Assembly: GCA_016705335.1 (NCBI GenBank)
Contig: JADIYN010000012.1
Location: 1 to 64,000 of the forward strand
Origin: Draconibacterium sp.
GTDB taxonomy: Bacteria > Bacteroidota > Bacteroidia > Bacteroidales > Prolixibacteraceae
DNA: 64,000 nt
Reading direction: 5' to 3'
Below the pieces are notes generated by a model. That model saw nothing but the letters and a program-made list of their open reading frames with translations, did not search any database and was not told the origin of the DNA. The position numbers were made by a program, and so were the translations under genes. This document shows positions 26,801-36,977 of the stretch, piece by piece; within the stretch, counting starts at the first letter, position 1; each line of letters opens with the position of its first letter.

Positions 26801-29800
26801 TTACAACTGGTCAGGTACAATAACTCCTTCTTTAGCTGGCTACACTTTTACACCTGCCAACAAGGTATATTCAGGTGTATTGGCTGACCAATTAACTCAG
26901 GACTATACAGTGACACCTGTTACTTTTACTATTTCTGGTAATGCAGGTATTGCGGGTGCAACTCTTAGTTGGGATGACAGCGGACCTCAATCAGCAGTAG
27001 CTGATGGCAGCGGACTTTATTCATTTACAGTTTCATACAACTGGACAGGTAATGTAACACCATCAAAAGCCGGATTTGTATTTACTCCTGTTGAAAAACA
27101 ATATACAAATGTTCTGGCTAATATGCCAAATGAAAATTATACAGCCTCACCAAGTGCTTTAATAATACTAGGTAACACCGGTTTTGGCGGAGTTACAGTA
27201 AGCTGGTTTGACGGTGTACCAAGAACCACCGTTTCAAGCACCGACGGAGATTACTTTTTGAGGTACCAAGCAATTGGTCGGGTATAGTTACTCCATCACT
27301 TACCGGTTTTACGTTCAGCCCTGCAAACAGGGAGTATATAAACCTTTCAGCAAACCAGACTGCCCAAAATTATGTCTCCACTCCAATTACCTATACCATT
27401 TCGGGAAATACAGGAATGGCAGCGGTAACCTTAAACTGGACCGATAATGGCCAGGGAGGCGCAGGCGCAGGTTCAGTGCTATCCGATGGCAGTGGTAACT
27501 ACTCCATTACCGTATCTTACAACTGGACTGGCACTTTGGCTCCAACATTGATGGGTTATGCTTTTACACCAACAAATATTGCATTCACCAATGTACTTGC
27601 CAACCAAACTGCTCAGAACTTTACAGCAGCCGCCATCCTTATACCATCTCCGGTAATGCAGGAGTAAGAGATGCAGTGTTAAGCTATGATGACAATGGTT
27701 CAAAAACGACCACAACCGATGTAAACGGGAACTATTCGTTTACAGTTTCCTACAACTGGTCGGGTACGGTAACCCCTGCCTATCCAAGGTTTACTTTTTC
27801 ACCTGCAAGCATCACTTATACTAACCAACTTGCAGATGCACCCAATCAGAACTACACAGCAGCCATGCAAAAAGGTTTAATCAGTTACTGGAAACTGGAT
27901 GAAGCAGCAGGGAATACCTATGTTGACTTTACAGGAACAAACGATGGGACAGGAAATCCATCTCCCACTGCTGTTGCAGGTCAAGCCCATGGTGCCCAAC
28001 AGTTTAATGGTTCTTCTACCAAAATTCAGGTTCCGGCAAGTCCAACCTTTGATTTTGCTGCCAACGGTGATTTCTCTATTGAGTTCTGGTATAAAGGAAC
28101 CACCCCATCGAGAATGATAATGGGCAGATCTATAAGCAGTACAGTGCAATGGTATTGTTACATAATGAACGATGGGAGAGCCCGGTTTACAATAATAAAC
28201 GGTACGAATACAGTATATCTCTATACCAACGTTATTACAGATGGTAACTGGCATTATATAACAGTTACAAGGGAATGGAACTTCAGGAGATTCAAAAATC
28301 TATGTTGACGGTGCATTTAAAGCATTAAATAACAAGATGTTTACAGTAGATTTTTTCTCCAATACCGCAAAACTTGAAATAGGTTGTTATAACAATGCTA
28401 CTGTTTTAAATGGTAGCTTAGATGAAGTTGCTATCCACAATGTGGAACTGCAACTGGATGAAATCCAACAACATTACAACAACGGAGTACAAGGTCTTGG
28501 TTATTATGAAACTGTGGCACCGGCAATTACAGCTACAACGCCACTAAATGGGGTTTGTGGGACAGTCGTATAGTTGATGATGTTAACGCAACAGGTAATC
28601 CTGCGCCAATCTATTCATTAACCAATTCACCTGCAGGTATGACAATTAATGCCACTACAGGGCTGATAGAATGGACACCTGGTGCAGGCGGTAATTATAA
28701 TGTAACCGTCGAAGCAAGTAATGGTGTGAATCCTGCGGCAACCGAGTCGTTTGTAATAGCTGTACCAATACCACCTGCTATTCCGGCAGGACTGGTTGCC
28801 TATTGGAAACTGGATGAAGCAACAGGGAATACCTATGTTGACTTTACAGGAACAAACAACGGCACAGGAAATCCATCCCGCTCGCGATAACAGGACAAGC
28901 CCATGGTGCCCAACAGTTTAATGGTTCTTCTACCAAAATTCAGGTTCCTGCAAGTCCAACCTTTGATTTTGCTGCCAATGGTGATTTCTCTATTGAGTTC
29001 TGGTAAAGGAACCACCCCATCGAGAATGATAATGGGCAGATCTATAAGCAGCACAGTGCAATGGTATTGTTACATAATGAACGATGGAGAGCCGGTTTAC
29101 AATAATAAACGGTACGAATACAGTATATCTCTATACCAATTTTTTCTCCAATACCGCAAAACTTGAAATAGGTTGTTATAACAATGCTACTGTTTTAAAT
29201 GGTAGCTTAGATGAAGTTGCTATCCACAATGTGGAACTGCAACTGGATGAAATCCAACAACATTACAACAACGGAGTACAAGGTCTTGGTTATTATGAAA
29301 CTGTGGCACCGGTAATTACAACTACAGCGCCACTAAATGGGGTTGTGGGACAGTCGTATAGTTATGATGTTAACGCAACAGGTAATCCTGCGCCAATCTA
29401 TTCATTAACCAATTCACCTGCAGGTATGACAATTAATGCCACTACAGGGCTGATAGAATGGACACCTGGTGCAGGCGGTAATTATAATGTAACTGTCGAA
29501 GCAAGTAATGGTGTGAATCCTGCGGCAACCGAGTCGTTTGTAATAGCTGTACCAATACCACCTGCTATTCCGGCAGGACTGGTTGCCTATTGGAAACTGG
29601 ATGAAGCAACAGGGAATACCTATGTTGACTTTACAGGAACAAACAACGGCACAGGAAATCCATCCCCGCTCGCGATAACAGGACAAGCCCATGGTGCCCA
29701 ACAGTTTAATGGTTCTTCTACCAAAATTCAGGTTCCTGCAAGTCCAACCTTTGATTTTGCTGCCAATGGTGATTTCTCTATTGAGTTCTGGTATAAAGGA

Positions 29801-30544
29801 ACCACCCCATCGAGAATGATAATGGGCAGATCTATAAGCAGCACAGTGCAATGGTATTGTTACATAATGAACGATGGGAGAGCCCGGTTTACAATAATAA
29901 ACGGTACGAATACAGTATATCTCTATACCAACGTTATTACAGATGGTAACTGGCATTATATAACAGTTACAAGGAATGGAACTTCAGGAGATTCAAAAAT
30001 CTATGTTGATGGTGCATTTAAAGCATTAAATAACAAGATGTTTACAGTAGATTTTTTCTCCAATACTGCAAAACTTGAAATAGGTTGTTATAACAATGCT
30101 ACTGTTTTAAATGGTAGCTTAGATGAAGTTGCTATCCACAATGTGGAACTGCAACTGGATGAAATCCAACAACATTACAACAATGGATTAAATGGACTGG
30201 GGTACTATGAAACAGCAGCTCCGATCATGGCAAAATCCGCTGAGACTGTTTCTACTGCATTTGATCTTCCGCAAATTGAGCTCAATGATTTGAAGGTTTA
30301 TCCGAATCCGTTCTCCGACAGGTTGCGTTTTGAGTTTGTTGCACAGAAAGCCGTTGATGCCCGTATTGATTTGTACGACATGACCGGCCGCATGATAAAA
30401 ACAATTTTCGAACAACCCGTTGAAGGCGGTGTAAGCTACCAAGCTGAATTTAAACCTGAGTCCAGTGTCAGCGGAATGTATATTTACCGCATGATTATAG
30501 GCGATGCGGTTTATAACGGTAAAGTGGTATTTAAGAAGGAATAA
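23854..30544 (+). CDS. Giant modular T9SS-secreted protein with LamG and Ig-like repeats (multiple frameshifts)
   Basis: One gene of about 2,220 codons, read across eight or more slips. The signal peptide (ITFLFAITLFFTGSLFAQ) needs one base more in an A9 run at 23857. Domains in order: a beta-rich N-terminal region to about 24990; a parallel beta-helix-like region with NNTI/NNTVSYC repeats, about 25020-26450; six modules of about 78 residues (ISGN-x-G-x-x-G-x-TLSW ... SYNWSGTVTPS ... GYTFTP ... YTNV ... QNYTA), about 26455-27865; LamG 1 (27868-28513); Ig-like 1 and LamG 2 (28514-29302); Ig-like 2 and LamG 3 (29303-30220); and a type A sorting domain (YPNPFSDRLRFEF to YRMIIGDAVYNGKVVFKKE). This suggests a cell-surface adhesin or glycan-binding protein exported by type IX secretion. 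The target is unknown. Confidence 0.85.
28514..30220 (+). repeat. Near-identical Ig-LamG direct repeat inside the giant secreted gene
   Basis: The units beginning gtggcaccgg at 28514 and at 29303 are almost identical in DNA through the Ig-like and LamG segments. LamG 1 at 27868 is the same LamG with slightly more change. The first unit lacks 120 bp present in the second (29932-30051). Confidence 0.8.
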
Positions 30545-30590
30545 ACGACACCAGAAAGAATTTATTTAAAATTCATGTTCTTAAAATTTA

Positions 30591-30627
30591 AAAGTCCCGG
30601 CTGCGATACTGTAGCCGGGACTTTTTT
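30591..30627 (+). terminator. Rho-independent terminator after the giant secreted gene
   Basis: The perfect stem aagtcccggct / agccgggactt (11 bp) with a 10-base loop is followed by a T-run. It lies 47 bases beyond the stop codon. Confidence 0.85.
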
Positions 30628-30731
30628 ACGTGAATTAACAAGTTATCCATGGATTAATTATTAAATGAAGCTGCTGAAAGGTGAAATGTATCATGAAACA
30701 AATAAATCCTTATTACATAGCGCATAAAAAC

Positions 30732-30766
30732 AAAAAACTCCGGAGTCGATGATCCCGGAGTTTTTT
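30732..30766. terminator. Second strong hairpin, symmetric terminator
   Basis: Aaaaaactccgg / ccggagtttttt forms a 12-bp stem with A-run and T-run on both sides, so it can act in either direction. No gene lies between it and the previous terminator. It may belong to the repeat-rich intergenic region. Confidence 0.7.
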
Positions 30767-30777
30767 GGTTTATACAT

Positions 30778-30921
30778 CAATGTCGTTTAGTTAGCGAAAA
30801 CAGACTTCCCTGCCCGTCCGGTCAGGCGGGGACTGCGCTCAGTCTGACGGTCACCCTGAGCGCGTCGAAGGGTGTTTAATACTCACATATTGGCATTGGG
30901 AGGCTTAACTAAACGAAATTG
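30778..30921 (-). mobile_element. Inverted-repeat (MITE-like) element, copy E, with target-site duplication
   Basis: A 144-bp copy in the opposite orientation to A-D, bounded by caatgtcgtttagtta and taactaaacgaaattg. It is flanked by the direct repeat ggtttatacat (30767-30777 and 30921-30931), which looks like a target duplication of about 10-11 bp. This is the best evidence that the unit moves by transposition. Confidence 0.75.
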
Positions 30922-31213
30922 GTTTATACATTATTAAATTTATTGTACATTTTGTAATACAAAAACACTGCTTTGTCATTCTTTGCCTTGTTTCAATCCT
31001 TTTTTATTAACGATTCACGGTTTGTAAATGGCATTTTTCAACATGAAAACACCATGTTTTGATGAATTGTTTATAGAAAAGAGGTCTTATCCACACCATT
31101 TACACCCATTCATTTACAGGCTATTATTCTGTATATCAATACACTAACAAGTATTCGTCAATAACTTTTTCAGCGTATTATCAACAATATAACAAAATAA
31201 GTAATAATTCAAT
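30922..31213. other. Intergenic region upstream of the HU-like gene
   Basis: AT-rich, with no open frame of interest on either strand. Apart from the right-hand copy of the target duplication at 30921-30931 I see no element. Confidence 0.4.
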
Positions 31214-31241
31214 TATTTTTGTATAGCGTTCATATTGAACG
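31214..31241 (+). promoter_or_regulatory. -7 box and adjoining palindrome of the HU-like gene
   Basis: Tatttttg (31214-31221) matches TANNTTTG. Six bases later a perfect palindrome, cgttca-tat-tgaacg (31227-31241), covers the predicted transcript start. The placement suggests an operator for a dimeric repressor, possibly the HU-like protein itself. No good -33 element is visible. Confidence 0.5.
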
Positions 31242-31266
31242 TGTAACAAATATAATTTTTTAAGTA

Positions 31267-31646
31267 ATGATTAAGATTAAAAAAGTTTTGAAAAAGAATC
31301 CGAGGGAGCCCGAAGCGGCACCCAGGTATTATGCATCAGCGGTGCATGATGTAAAAGTTGATCTAAACAGTTTGGCTACTTCGGTGGCCGACAGGTGTTC
31401 TCTCCGCCGTGCCGATGTGCATGGAGTATTAATTGCGTTAATGGATATTATTCCTGCCGAGCTTGCTTCCGGGAAGATAATCTCCTTGGTGACCTTGGCA
31501 GTTTTTACATTAATGTACAAAGCGAAGGGACTGAAACCGAGGCCGAGCTGATCCCCCGAATGGTAAAAGGCACCAATATCCGTTACCGTCCAACAAAAGA
31601 ACTCAGGAAAAAAATGCGCATGATTGATGTCAGTTTCGCAAATTAA
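31267..31646 (+). CDS. HU-family (HU-HIG type) DNA-binding protein (one frameshift)
   Basis: About 126 residues after joining two frames near 31472, where one G is missing (ASG then EDNLLGDLGSFYINVQSEG). The N-terminus (IKIKKVLKKNP) and the start of the HU fold (VDLNSLATSVADRCSLRRADVHGVLIALMDII) match the Bacteroidota HU-related proteins. The end (MVKGTNIRYRPTKELRKKM) is the usual tail of that group. It binds DNA and bends it; its regulon is unknown. Strong promoter features and a terminator suggest a monocistronic, well-expressed gene. Confidence 0.85.
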
Positions 31647-31670
31647 TTCCTGAGCCCAGTAGTGTAAGAG

Positions 31671-31708
31671 TCCTGCCTTGTGTTCCCGCACAGGCAGGAT
31701 TTCTTTTT
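31671..31708 (+). terminator. Rho-independent terminator after the HU-like gene
   Basis: Tcctgccttgtg pairs with cacaggcagga (about 11 pairs with one bulge), followed by ttctttttt-like T-rich sequence. Confidence 0.7.
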
Positions 31709-32950
31709 AGTAACAAATATAACGGGACCAAGTTACGACATCGATCCCAAATAAACAATGTTGAGAAACGGCAAGACCATAAATTTTATTTAAAAATATT
31801 TAAAATTCAGTACATTTCAGTAATACAACACCGCTTCAGATTGATGTATTACACCTCCCTATTTCGAATTAAAACCATTTCTTTTATTTGCCCCAGTTAC
31901 TACAAGTGATATTTTTTTTATCTCTTGATGTAATATTTTTATCTCTTGATGTTGGGATAGTTAAACCTTGACATTATTTTTTTATGTCTTGTTGTAACCG
32001 CAATGCTGTCCAAGAAAGGCAAATGACCATCGGTTTGTTTACCTATTTTGTACCGGAGGGACTTAATGTGCGTAGAAAAAGTAGGTTATAGAACAAATTT
32101 TGTGTGCCAGTGGTACACAATATTAAATACAATGATACTCCGATACCAATCTGCCCGTCCGCTCAGACGGGTATGCCAGGGAAAAGCGAAAAAGAACACT
32201 AAGGGACTTTAGCTGTAATTGTCAACATTTTGGACTAAAGTCCATCGCGTATCTGCACATTCATCCTCCGGCATAAATGCCGGAGTTAGTCAGTTAAAAC
32301 TTCGTTTTCACACAACCTGTTAAGTCTGGAGCAAAAAGCACCCAACTGAAATCAACCCTTAACATGGTTTTAGCTAGGGTCTGCTGACAAACTCAATGAA
32401 GGTTCAGGTTGCCTCATGGACCTGCCTGCCGGTAGGCAGGGGTCATCCGCCAACTGGCGGATAGAAAAGTTGTTTGGGGAAAGCTGTTCGACCCCTTTCG
32501 GTCGTATATCCGCACACAGGAATCATTTTCTATAAACATTTTATCCCTCTGGGACAATTCTAAAAAGTAGCCAAAATTTCAAGTGCAAGCTTTTTTCGGG
32601 TACACATTAAATATATTTGCACTTCGTTTCAAATACATTTATCTAATGTATTCATTATCAACAATAAATACATTTTTGAATTAGGAACTTTGTAAATAAC
32701 ACCAAAGTCATTAACTACAAGTCCTTTGATGCCAGCGGCATCCCATGTTTATAGAAAAAATCCTATCGGTGGCCGTTCGACCCTGGCCAGGGTCGTATTG
32801 CAACTTATTGATTATCTATCTATAAACATTTGAACCCGCTGGGTTCAATAATTTTTGGAGTATCTATTAAGCGCCTAATTCAAATACATTTTTTTAGCAG
32901 ACCCTATATAGAGTTGAAGATATTCATAAAAAATTATTCGGTCAACTGAT
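31709..32950. other. 1.2-kb gene desert with small palindromes
   Basis: No gene is supported on either strand. It holds three copies of about 21 bp with ttttatctcttgatgt (31916-31995, the third degenerate). Palindromes include cctgcctgccggtaggcagg (32421-32440) and atccgccaactggcggat (32445-32462). A set of tataaacatt-plus-hairpin units is listed separately. The pieces look like remains of small dispersed repeats. Confidence 0.55.
32530..32850. repeat. Three dispersed units of tataaacatt plus short hairpin
   Basis: Unit 1 is tataaacattttatccctctgggac (from 32531). Unit 2 is inverted: gatgccagcggcatcccatgtttata (32728-32753). Unit 3 is tataaacatttgaacccgctgggttc (32821-32846). Each joins the same decamer to a different 14-18 base palindrome of the form NNCC-NNN-GGNN. 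Confidence 0.55.
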
Positions 32951-34008
32951 TTACAGGTTCTTTGCCTTTATTATTAACGCCGGGATTTGTGAGCTGATTA
33001 TCCCAACAAGGAAGATCAGAAAAAACTGAATGTTAATATTTAGTACCAATCGATTTATAAAATAAGCAAAAGCAATTATAAAAATGTTGGCAGCAACAAT
33101 TACCATAGTAACTGTTAAATGGGAAGGTGCCAACAGTAACAACCTGTGGTGGATGTGATTATTATCTGCTTCAAACGGCGATTTTTTGTTTCTGATTCTT
33201 ATGATCATTACACGCAAGGTGTCGATTAACGGCACAATAATTACGGCAAACGACACAGCCGGTGCAGCACTGACGGCGTACAATGCAGCGTTATCAATGT
33301 TAAACTCATTGAATTTCACAACTAATGAGGAGATTACCAATCCAATGATTAACGAACCGGAATCCCCCATGAAAAGTTTGTAGCGCTTACCAAAGACATT
33401 GAACAAAAAAATCCGGCAAGGCTGCCCACCAAAGCAAACGATAGGATTGCAAATTGGATATGACCGGAAATAAAAAACCAAAAGCCAAAAGTGCTTGTTG
33501 CCAGTATTGAAACACCCGAAGCCAAACCATCAATTCCATCAATTAAATTGAAGGCATTGACAATTACAATAATGACAAAAACCGACAATCCTACACTTAA
33601 AAAATATCCAATCACATGTACCCCGAAAATACCATGTAAATTCGTAAACCGCACATTCCCCAATATAGTTAGAAGGATTGCAACAACTATCTGAATTATC
33701 AATTTTTTACGGAATGATATAGCCAACAAATCATCTTTCAAGCCAATAAAAAACATCAGAATAACAGAAGCAAAAATGTATTTTAAAGCGTCAAAATTCT
33801 GTCCGGCGGTGGCAACAATGCTACTAATGGTAAAGCCGATAAAGATGGCAACACCTCCAAGCGGTGTTACAAAACCTGTATGAATTTTTCTTTCATCCGA
33901 TGAATCATAAAGTTGTCTAACACGTGCAACTTTTGAAATTGAAGGGATTGTGATGATTACCAATGCAAAACCGATAATAAAGGCCACCGAAGTCAGAAAC
34001 AATTCCAT
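32951..34008 (-). CDS. MraY/WecA-type polyprenyl-phosphate sugar-1-phosphate transferase (one frameshift)
   Basis: A polytopic membrane enzyme of about 352 residues that starts glycan-unit assembly on undecaprenyl phosphate. Motifs in order: IHTGFVTPLGGVAIFIGF, GLKDDLLAIS with the paired Asp, NAFNLIDGIDGLASG, LFMGDSGSLIIG and a cytosolic loop ending HIHHRLL. Two frame segments meet near 33390. It is the last gene of the leftward polysaccharide operon and would supply the lipid-linked first sugar, probably a HexNAc-1-phosphate. Confidence 0.85.
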
Positions 34009-34022
34009 TTTGTTAGTGCGAT

Positions 34023-34286
34023 TGAGTATCGAGAATTAAGTATCGAGTATCGGTATCGAGAATCAAGAATCGAGAATCGAGAATCAAGTATCGAGAACCC
34101 AGTATCGAGAATCAAGTATCAAGTATCAAGTATCGAGAATCGAGAATCGAGTATCGAGAATCAAGTATCGAGAATCAAGTATCAAGTATCCAGTATCAGG
34201 CCAAGAATCGGAGTTGGAAACTCCGCGTCCCAGCATCCAGTATCCATCTCGCCTCAGGCGAGACCAGCATCCAGCATCCAGCATCA
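34023..34286. repeat. Tandem heptanucleotide repeats
   Basis: About 175 bp of gtatcga / gaatcaa / gtatcaa heptamers (34023-34198), then after a short unique stretch more heptamers of the cagcatc type (34225-34286). Period 7 is clear by eye. They sit between the WecA-type gene and the next glycosyltransferase, inside the polysaccharide operon. Confidence 0.85.
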
Positions 34287-34293
34287 ACAGGTT

Positions 34294-35037
34294 TTACCGT
34301 TTAAACAACTGCGGAACTTTGCGCAGGATTTTGGCGGTAAGCACTGCCCAAGGAAACCTAAAACCATTGTTGCGCAACGCCTGCAGGTCCTCTTTTGACT
34401 TCAGTGTTAGCTGTTTTGAAGTTCCTGTACTAACTCCGCCGACCCTCATAATAGTAATGACCTCGGGCAGATGAACCATGATAAGCTGTTTGTCCTGCAA
34501 TACCCGGAGCATAAAATCATAATCTCCTGCAATTTTAAAAGAAGTATTGAACAAGCCGTGTTTCTGATAAACTTCTTTGCACAGAAACAATGTGGGGTGC
34601 GGGGGAGTCCAACCGTTTTTTAGGTTTTTGCAGTTAAAAGGCTTACTATGCCAGGTACGTACAACCACATTTCCAGTATTAATAAATATTAAATCGCCAT
34701 AAAGCCCATGGTTGTGTTGCTTCTCAAATATCTGTACAATCTTTTGGATTGTATCGGGCGATGAAAGTTTATCATCAGAATGAAGGAATCCCACTACATC
34801 TCCTGTAGCCAGTTGTATTCCCTTGTTAAACGCATCATAAATGCCTGTGTCGGGTTCCGAGATTATTTTTGTTACCCGGTTGGGCAACGATTTTATGATT
34901 TCCAATGTATTGTCTTTTGATGCCGCGTCAATAATGATGTGCTCAATATCCGGGTGAGTTTGCTCATTAATTGAGCCAATGCACCCTGCTATATTGGCAG
35001 CACTGTTGAAAGTGGCGGTGATGATGGAAATCTTCAT
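34294..35037 (-). CDS. Glycosyltransferase family 2
   Basis: A GT-A enzyme of 247 residues from the preferred ATG at 35037 (KISIITATFNSAANI); a start 18 bases upstream is also open. It has HIIIDAASKDNT, then EPDTGIYDAFNKGIQLATGD, and FLHSDDKL with the DD metal site. ISEPDTGIYDAFNKG is typical of the WcaA/PGL-type subgroup. It follows the SGNH gene in the same operon. The sugar and acceptor are unknown. Confidence 0.88.
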   Translation of the reverse strand: MKISIITATFNSAANIAGCIGSINEQTHPDIEHIIIDAASKDNTLEIIKSLPNRVTKIISEPDTGIYDAFNKGIQLATGDVVGFLHSDDKLSSPDTIQKIVQIFEKQHNHGLYGDLIFINTGNVVVRTWHSKPFNCKNLKNGWTPPHPTLFLCKEVYQKHGLFNTSFKIAGDYDFMLRVLQDKQLIMVHLPEVITIMRVGGVSTGTSKQLTLKSKEDLQALRNNGFRFPWAVLTAKILRKVPQLFKR

Positions 35038-35055
35038 ACTAAGACAATACTTCAA

Positions 35056-35975
35056 TTAATTATTCAAAACTTGAAAGATATAAGGGTATAGAATTTTAGC
35101 CATCATTTTCTGTCCCTTATTATTTAGATGAATGTCGTCATGAAACCAACTTTTATCAAGGCCATTCTCTAAATCTTTTATCACTTGAATTTTATTCGAG
35201 ATTGCAAATTCAATAATTTCTTTACCTTGTTCGTTGTATGAATTATTATTCAGTTCACCCTGTGCTGCATGAAGATATATAATCATTGGAATGTCTAATT
35301 GAATTGATTTTTCATGCAAGGCTTTAAAACCAGGATTGAATCCTGTACCATCTTTTTTATGCCTTCACTTTGATTGTAACTTTCCTGTGGTGTTTTGAAT
35401 GATTTTGCAATATATTTAGGATATATGTATCGATCAAATAATTCAAAAATAGCAAGTTTGTATTGTTTGTTTGGAAATGCAGAACTAATTCCAACAATTG
35501 GTTTAAAATCCATGATATCATGTGCATCATGACTGCTTGCCACTAAGATTATTAATTTAGAATCAAAAGTACCTTTCTCATCCAGAAAAGCATTACAATT
35601 ATCCGGACCCCATGAACCCGCCGAGATGTTTAATATTTGAACTTTTTTCGCCAATACTAAAGATAGTTCTTTGGACAAAATTGTTGTTGCGATACTGTCT
35701 TGATCAGTTAAAACACCACCATTTATAACGGAATCTCCTAATCCTAACACTTTGATACTTTTTGCATCAATATTTTCTGAACGCATGTTTACTTCATTGT
35801 AATAAACATGGTTTTTAAACCGATATCGATTTTGATTTGCTTGAAAAACATATTCGTATTTATCGCTTGTTTGGGAAAGAGGAGCATCACAAAATCCAAA
35901 ATAGTTTCGCAGACCTATTTCAACTACAATAACGAACAGAAGAAATACAAAAAAAATAATAGTTGATTTTTTCAT
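35056..35975 (-). CDS. SGNH/GDSL-type hydrolase or acyl-handling protein (one frameshift)
   Basis: About 305 residues with an N-terminal membrane anchor (STIIFFVFLLFVIVVEIGL). Block I is VLGLGDSVINGG with the catalytic Ser, the oxyanion Gly/Asn region is LNISAGSWGPDNCNAF, and block V is WFHDDIHLNNKGQ with the Asp-x-x-His pair. The two frames join near 35325. Within a polysaccharide operon it may add or remove acyl groups in the periplasm; this is inference. Confidence 0.75.
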
Positions 35976-36165
35976 TCGTTGTTAATATTTATTCATACTT
36001 ATTATTAAAGTTAATCGATTATACTAAACACTTACATTGCATTCTCTTGTTCAACGGCAGCTCGATCTTTTTTGATTTTCCATATTTAAACACTATTTAA
36101 GTTCGGGATATTCACCTGCCAAACGAGCGGTAGTTAAGCTAATTTATTATATTACTTATGATTTA

Positions 36166-36977
36166 CTAACTTAACTCTTTAATTTTTGTTTGAACCTGAA
36201 AAAAATAGTTGGCTTTATACCTTGCCAAATAATAACCAGCTTTACCATCTAAAAAACCCAGCATTAAAAAGTAAGCACCTGTAAAATATAAAAAAGGCAA
36301 CAGCCCGGTTTTTAACATTCGGTATTTTAACTTTTGACGAACTGTTAAATTAATATCTCCATTGCTTTTTAATTGGAGATAACGTTTAGCTTCCCAAGAG
36401 GAATAAGCATTGTGACGATCGATATAATGTGCCAGTTCTTTGTAATCGTTATGAATTATCGGTCTTTTTATTTTGCCTATTAATCCGGTGACAATGGGAT
36501 GTTCGTGTACTTCCATATCCAGTTTACTCCACGATTCCTCTTCTGTCTTTTCAAATTCACCGGTTCCTTGTCTGAACAGTGGAAGTTTCTTCATTTTATC
36601 GCCAAACCTGAGTTCCTTGCCCATAAAATAATTCCTGTAGGTTATCCAGTAGCCGTTTATTTTTGGATTTTTAATTTTCTCTGCAAGTTCCATTATAAAT
36701 TCAGGGGTTAAAATTCATCGGCATCTAAAAATAACACCCATTCGTTTTTGATATCCAAATTTTGCAATGCCCAGTTTCTTTTTTTTGGAAATTTCCCGTC
36801 CCATTCAAAGTTATAATATTCTGCCTGAAACTTCCGGGCTATTGTAGGCGTATTGTCGGTGCTGGATGAATCGATTATGATTACCTGCGAGAAACCTATT
36901 AAATTTTCCAGGCAAAATGGAAGATTTATTTCTTCGTTTTTAACCGGGACAATAACTGTAGCGGGTATTTTATTCAT
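36166..36977 (-). CDS. Glycosyltransferase family 2, WaaE/KdtX-like (one frameshift)
   Basis: About 270 residues. The N-terminal part has ATVIVPVKNEEINLPFCL, VIIIDSSSTDNT and FPKKRNWALQN, ending WVLFLDADEF. The C-terminal part continues after a slip near 36705 with MELAEKIKNPKINGYWITYRNYFMGKEL. This LDADE and later KEL-rich pattern matches the WaaE-type beta-1,4-glucosyltransferase subgroup. Its start overlaps the end of the upstream acetyltransferase by 8 bases. Confidence 0.83.

Noticed and set aside
34023..34286. Possible CRISPR or diversity-generating repeat
   Set aside because: It is a simple heptamer tandem array without unique spacers, and there is no reverse transcriptase or cas gene.
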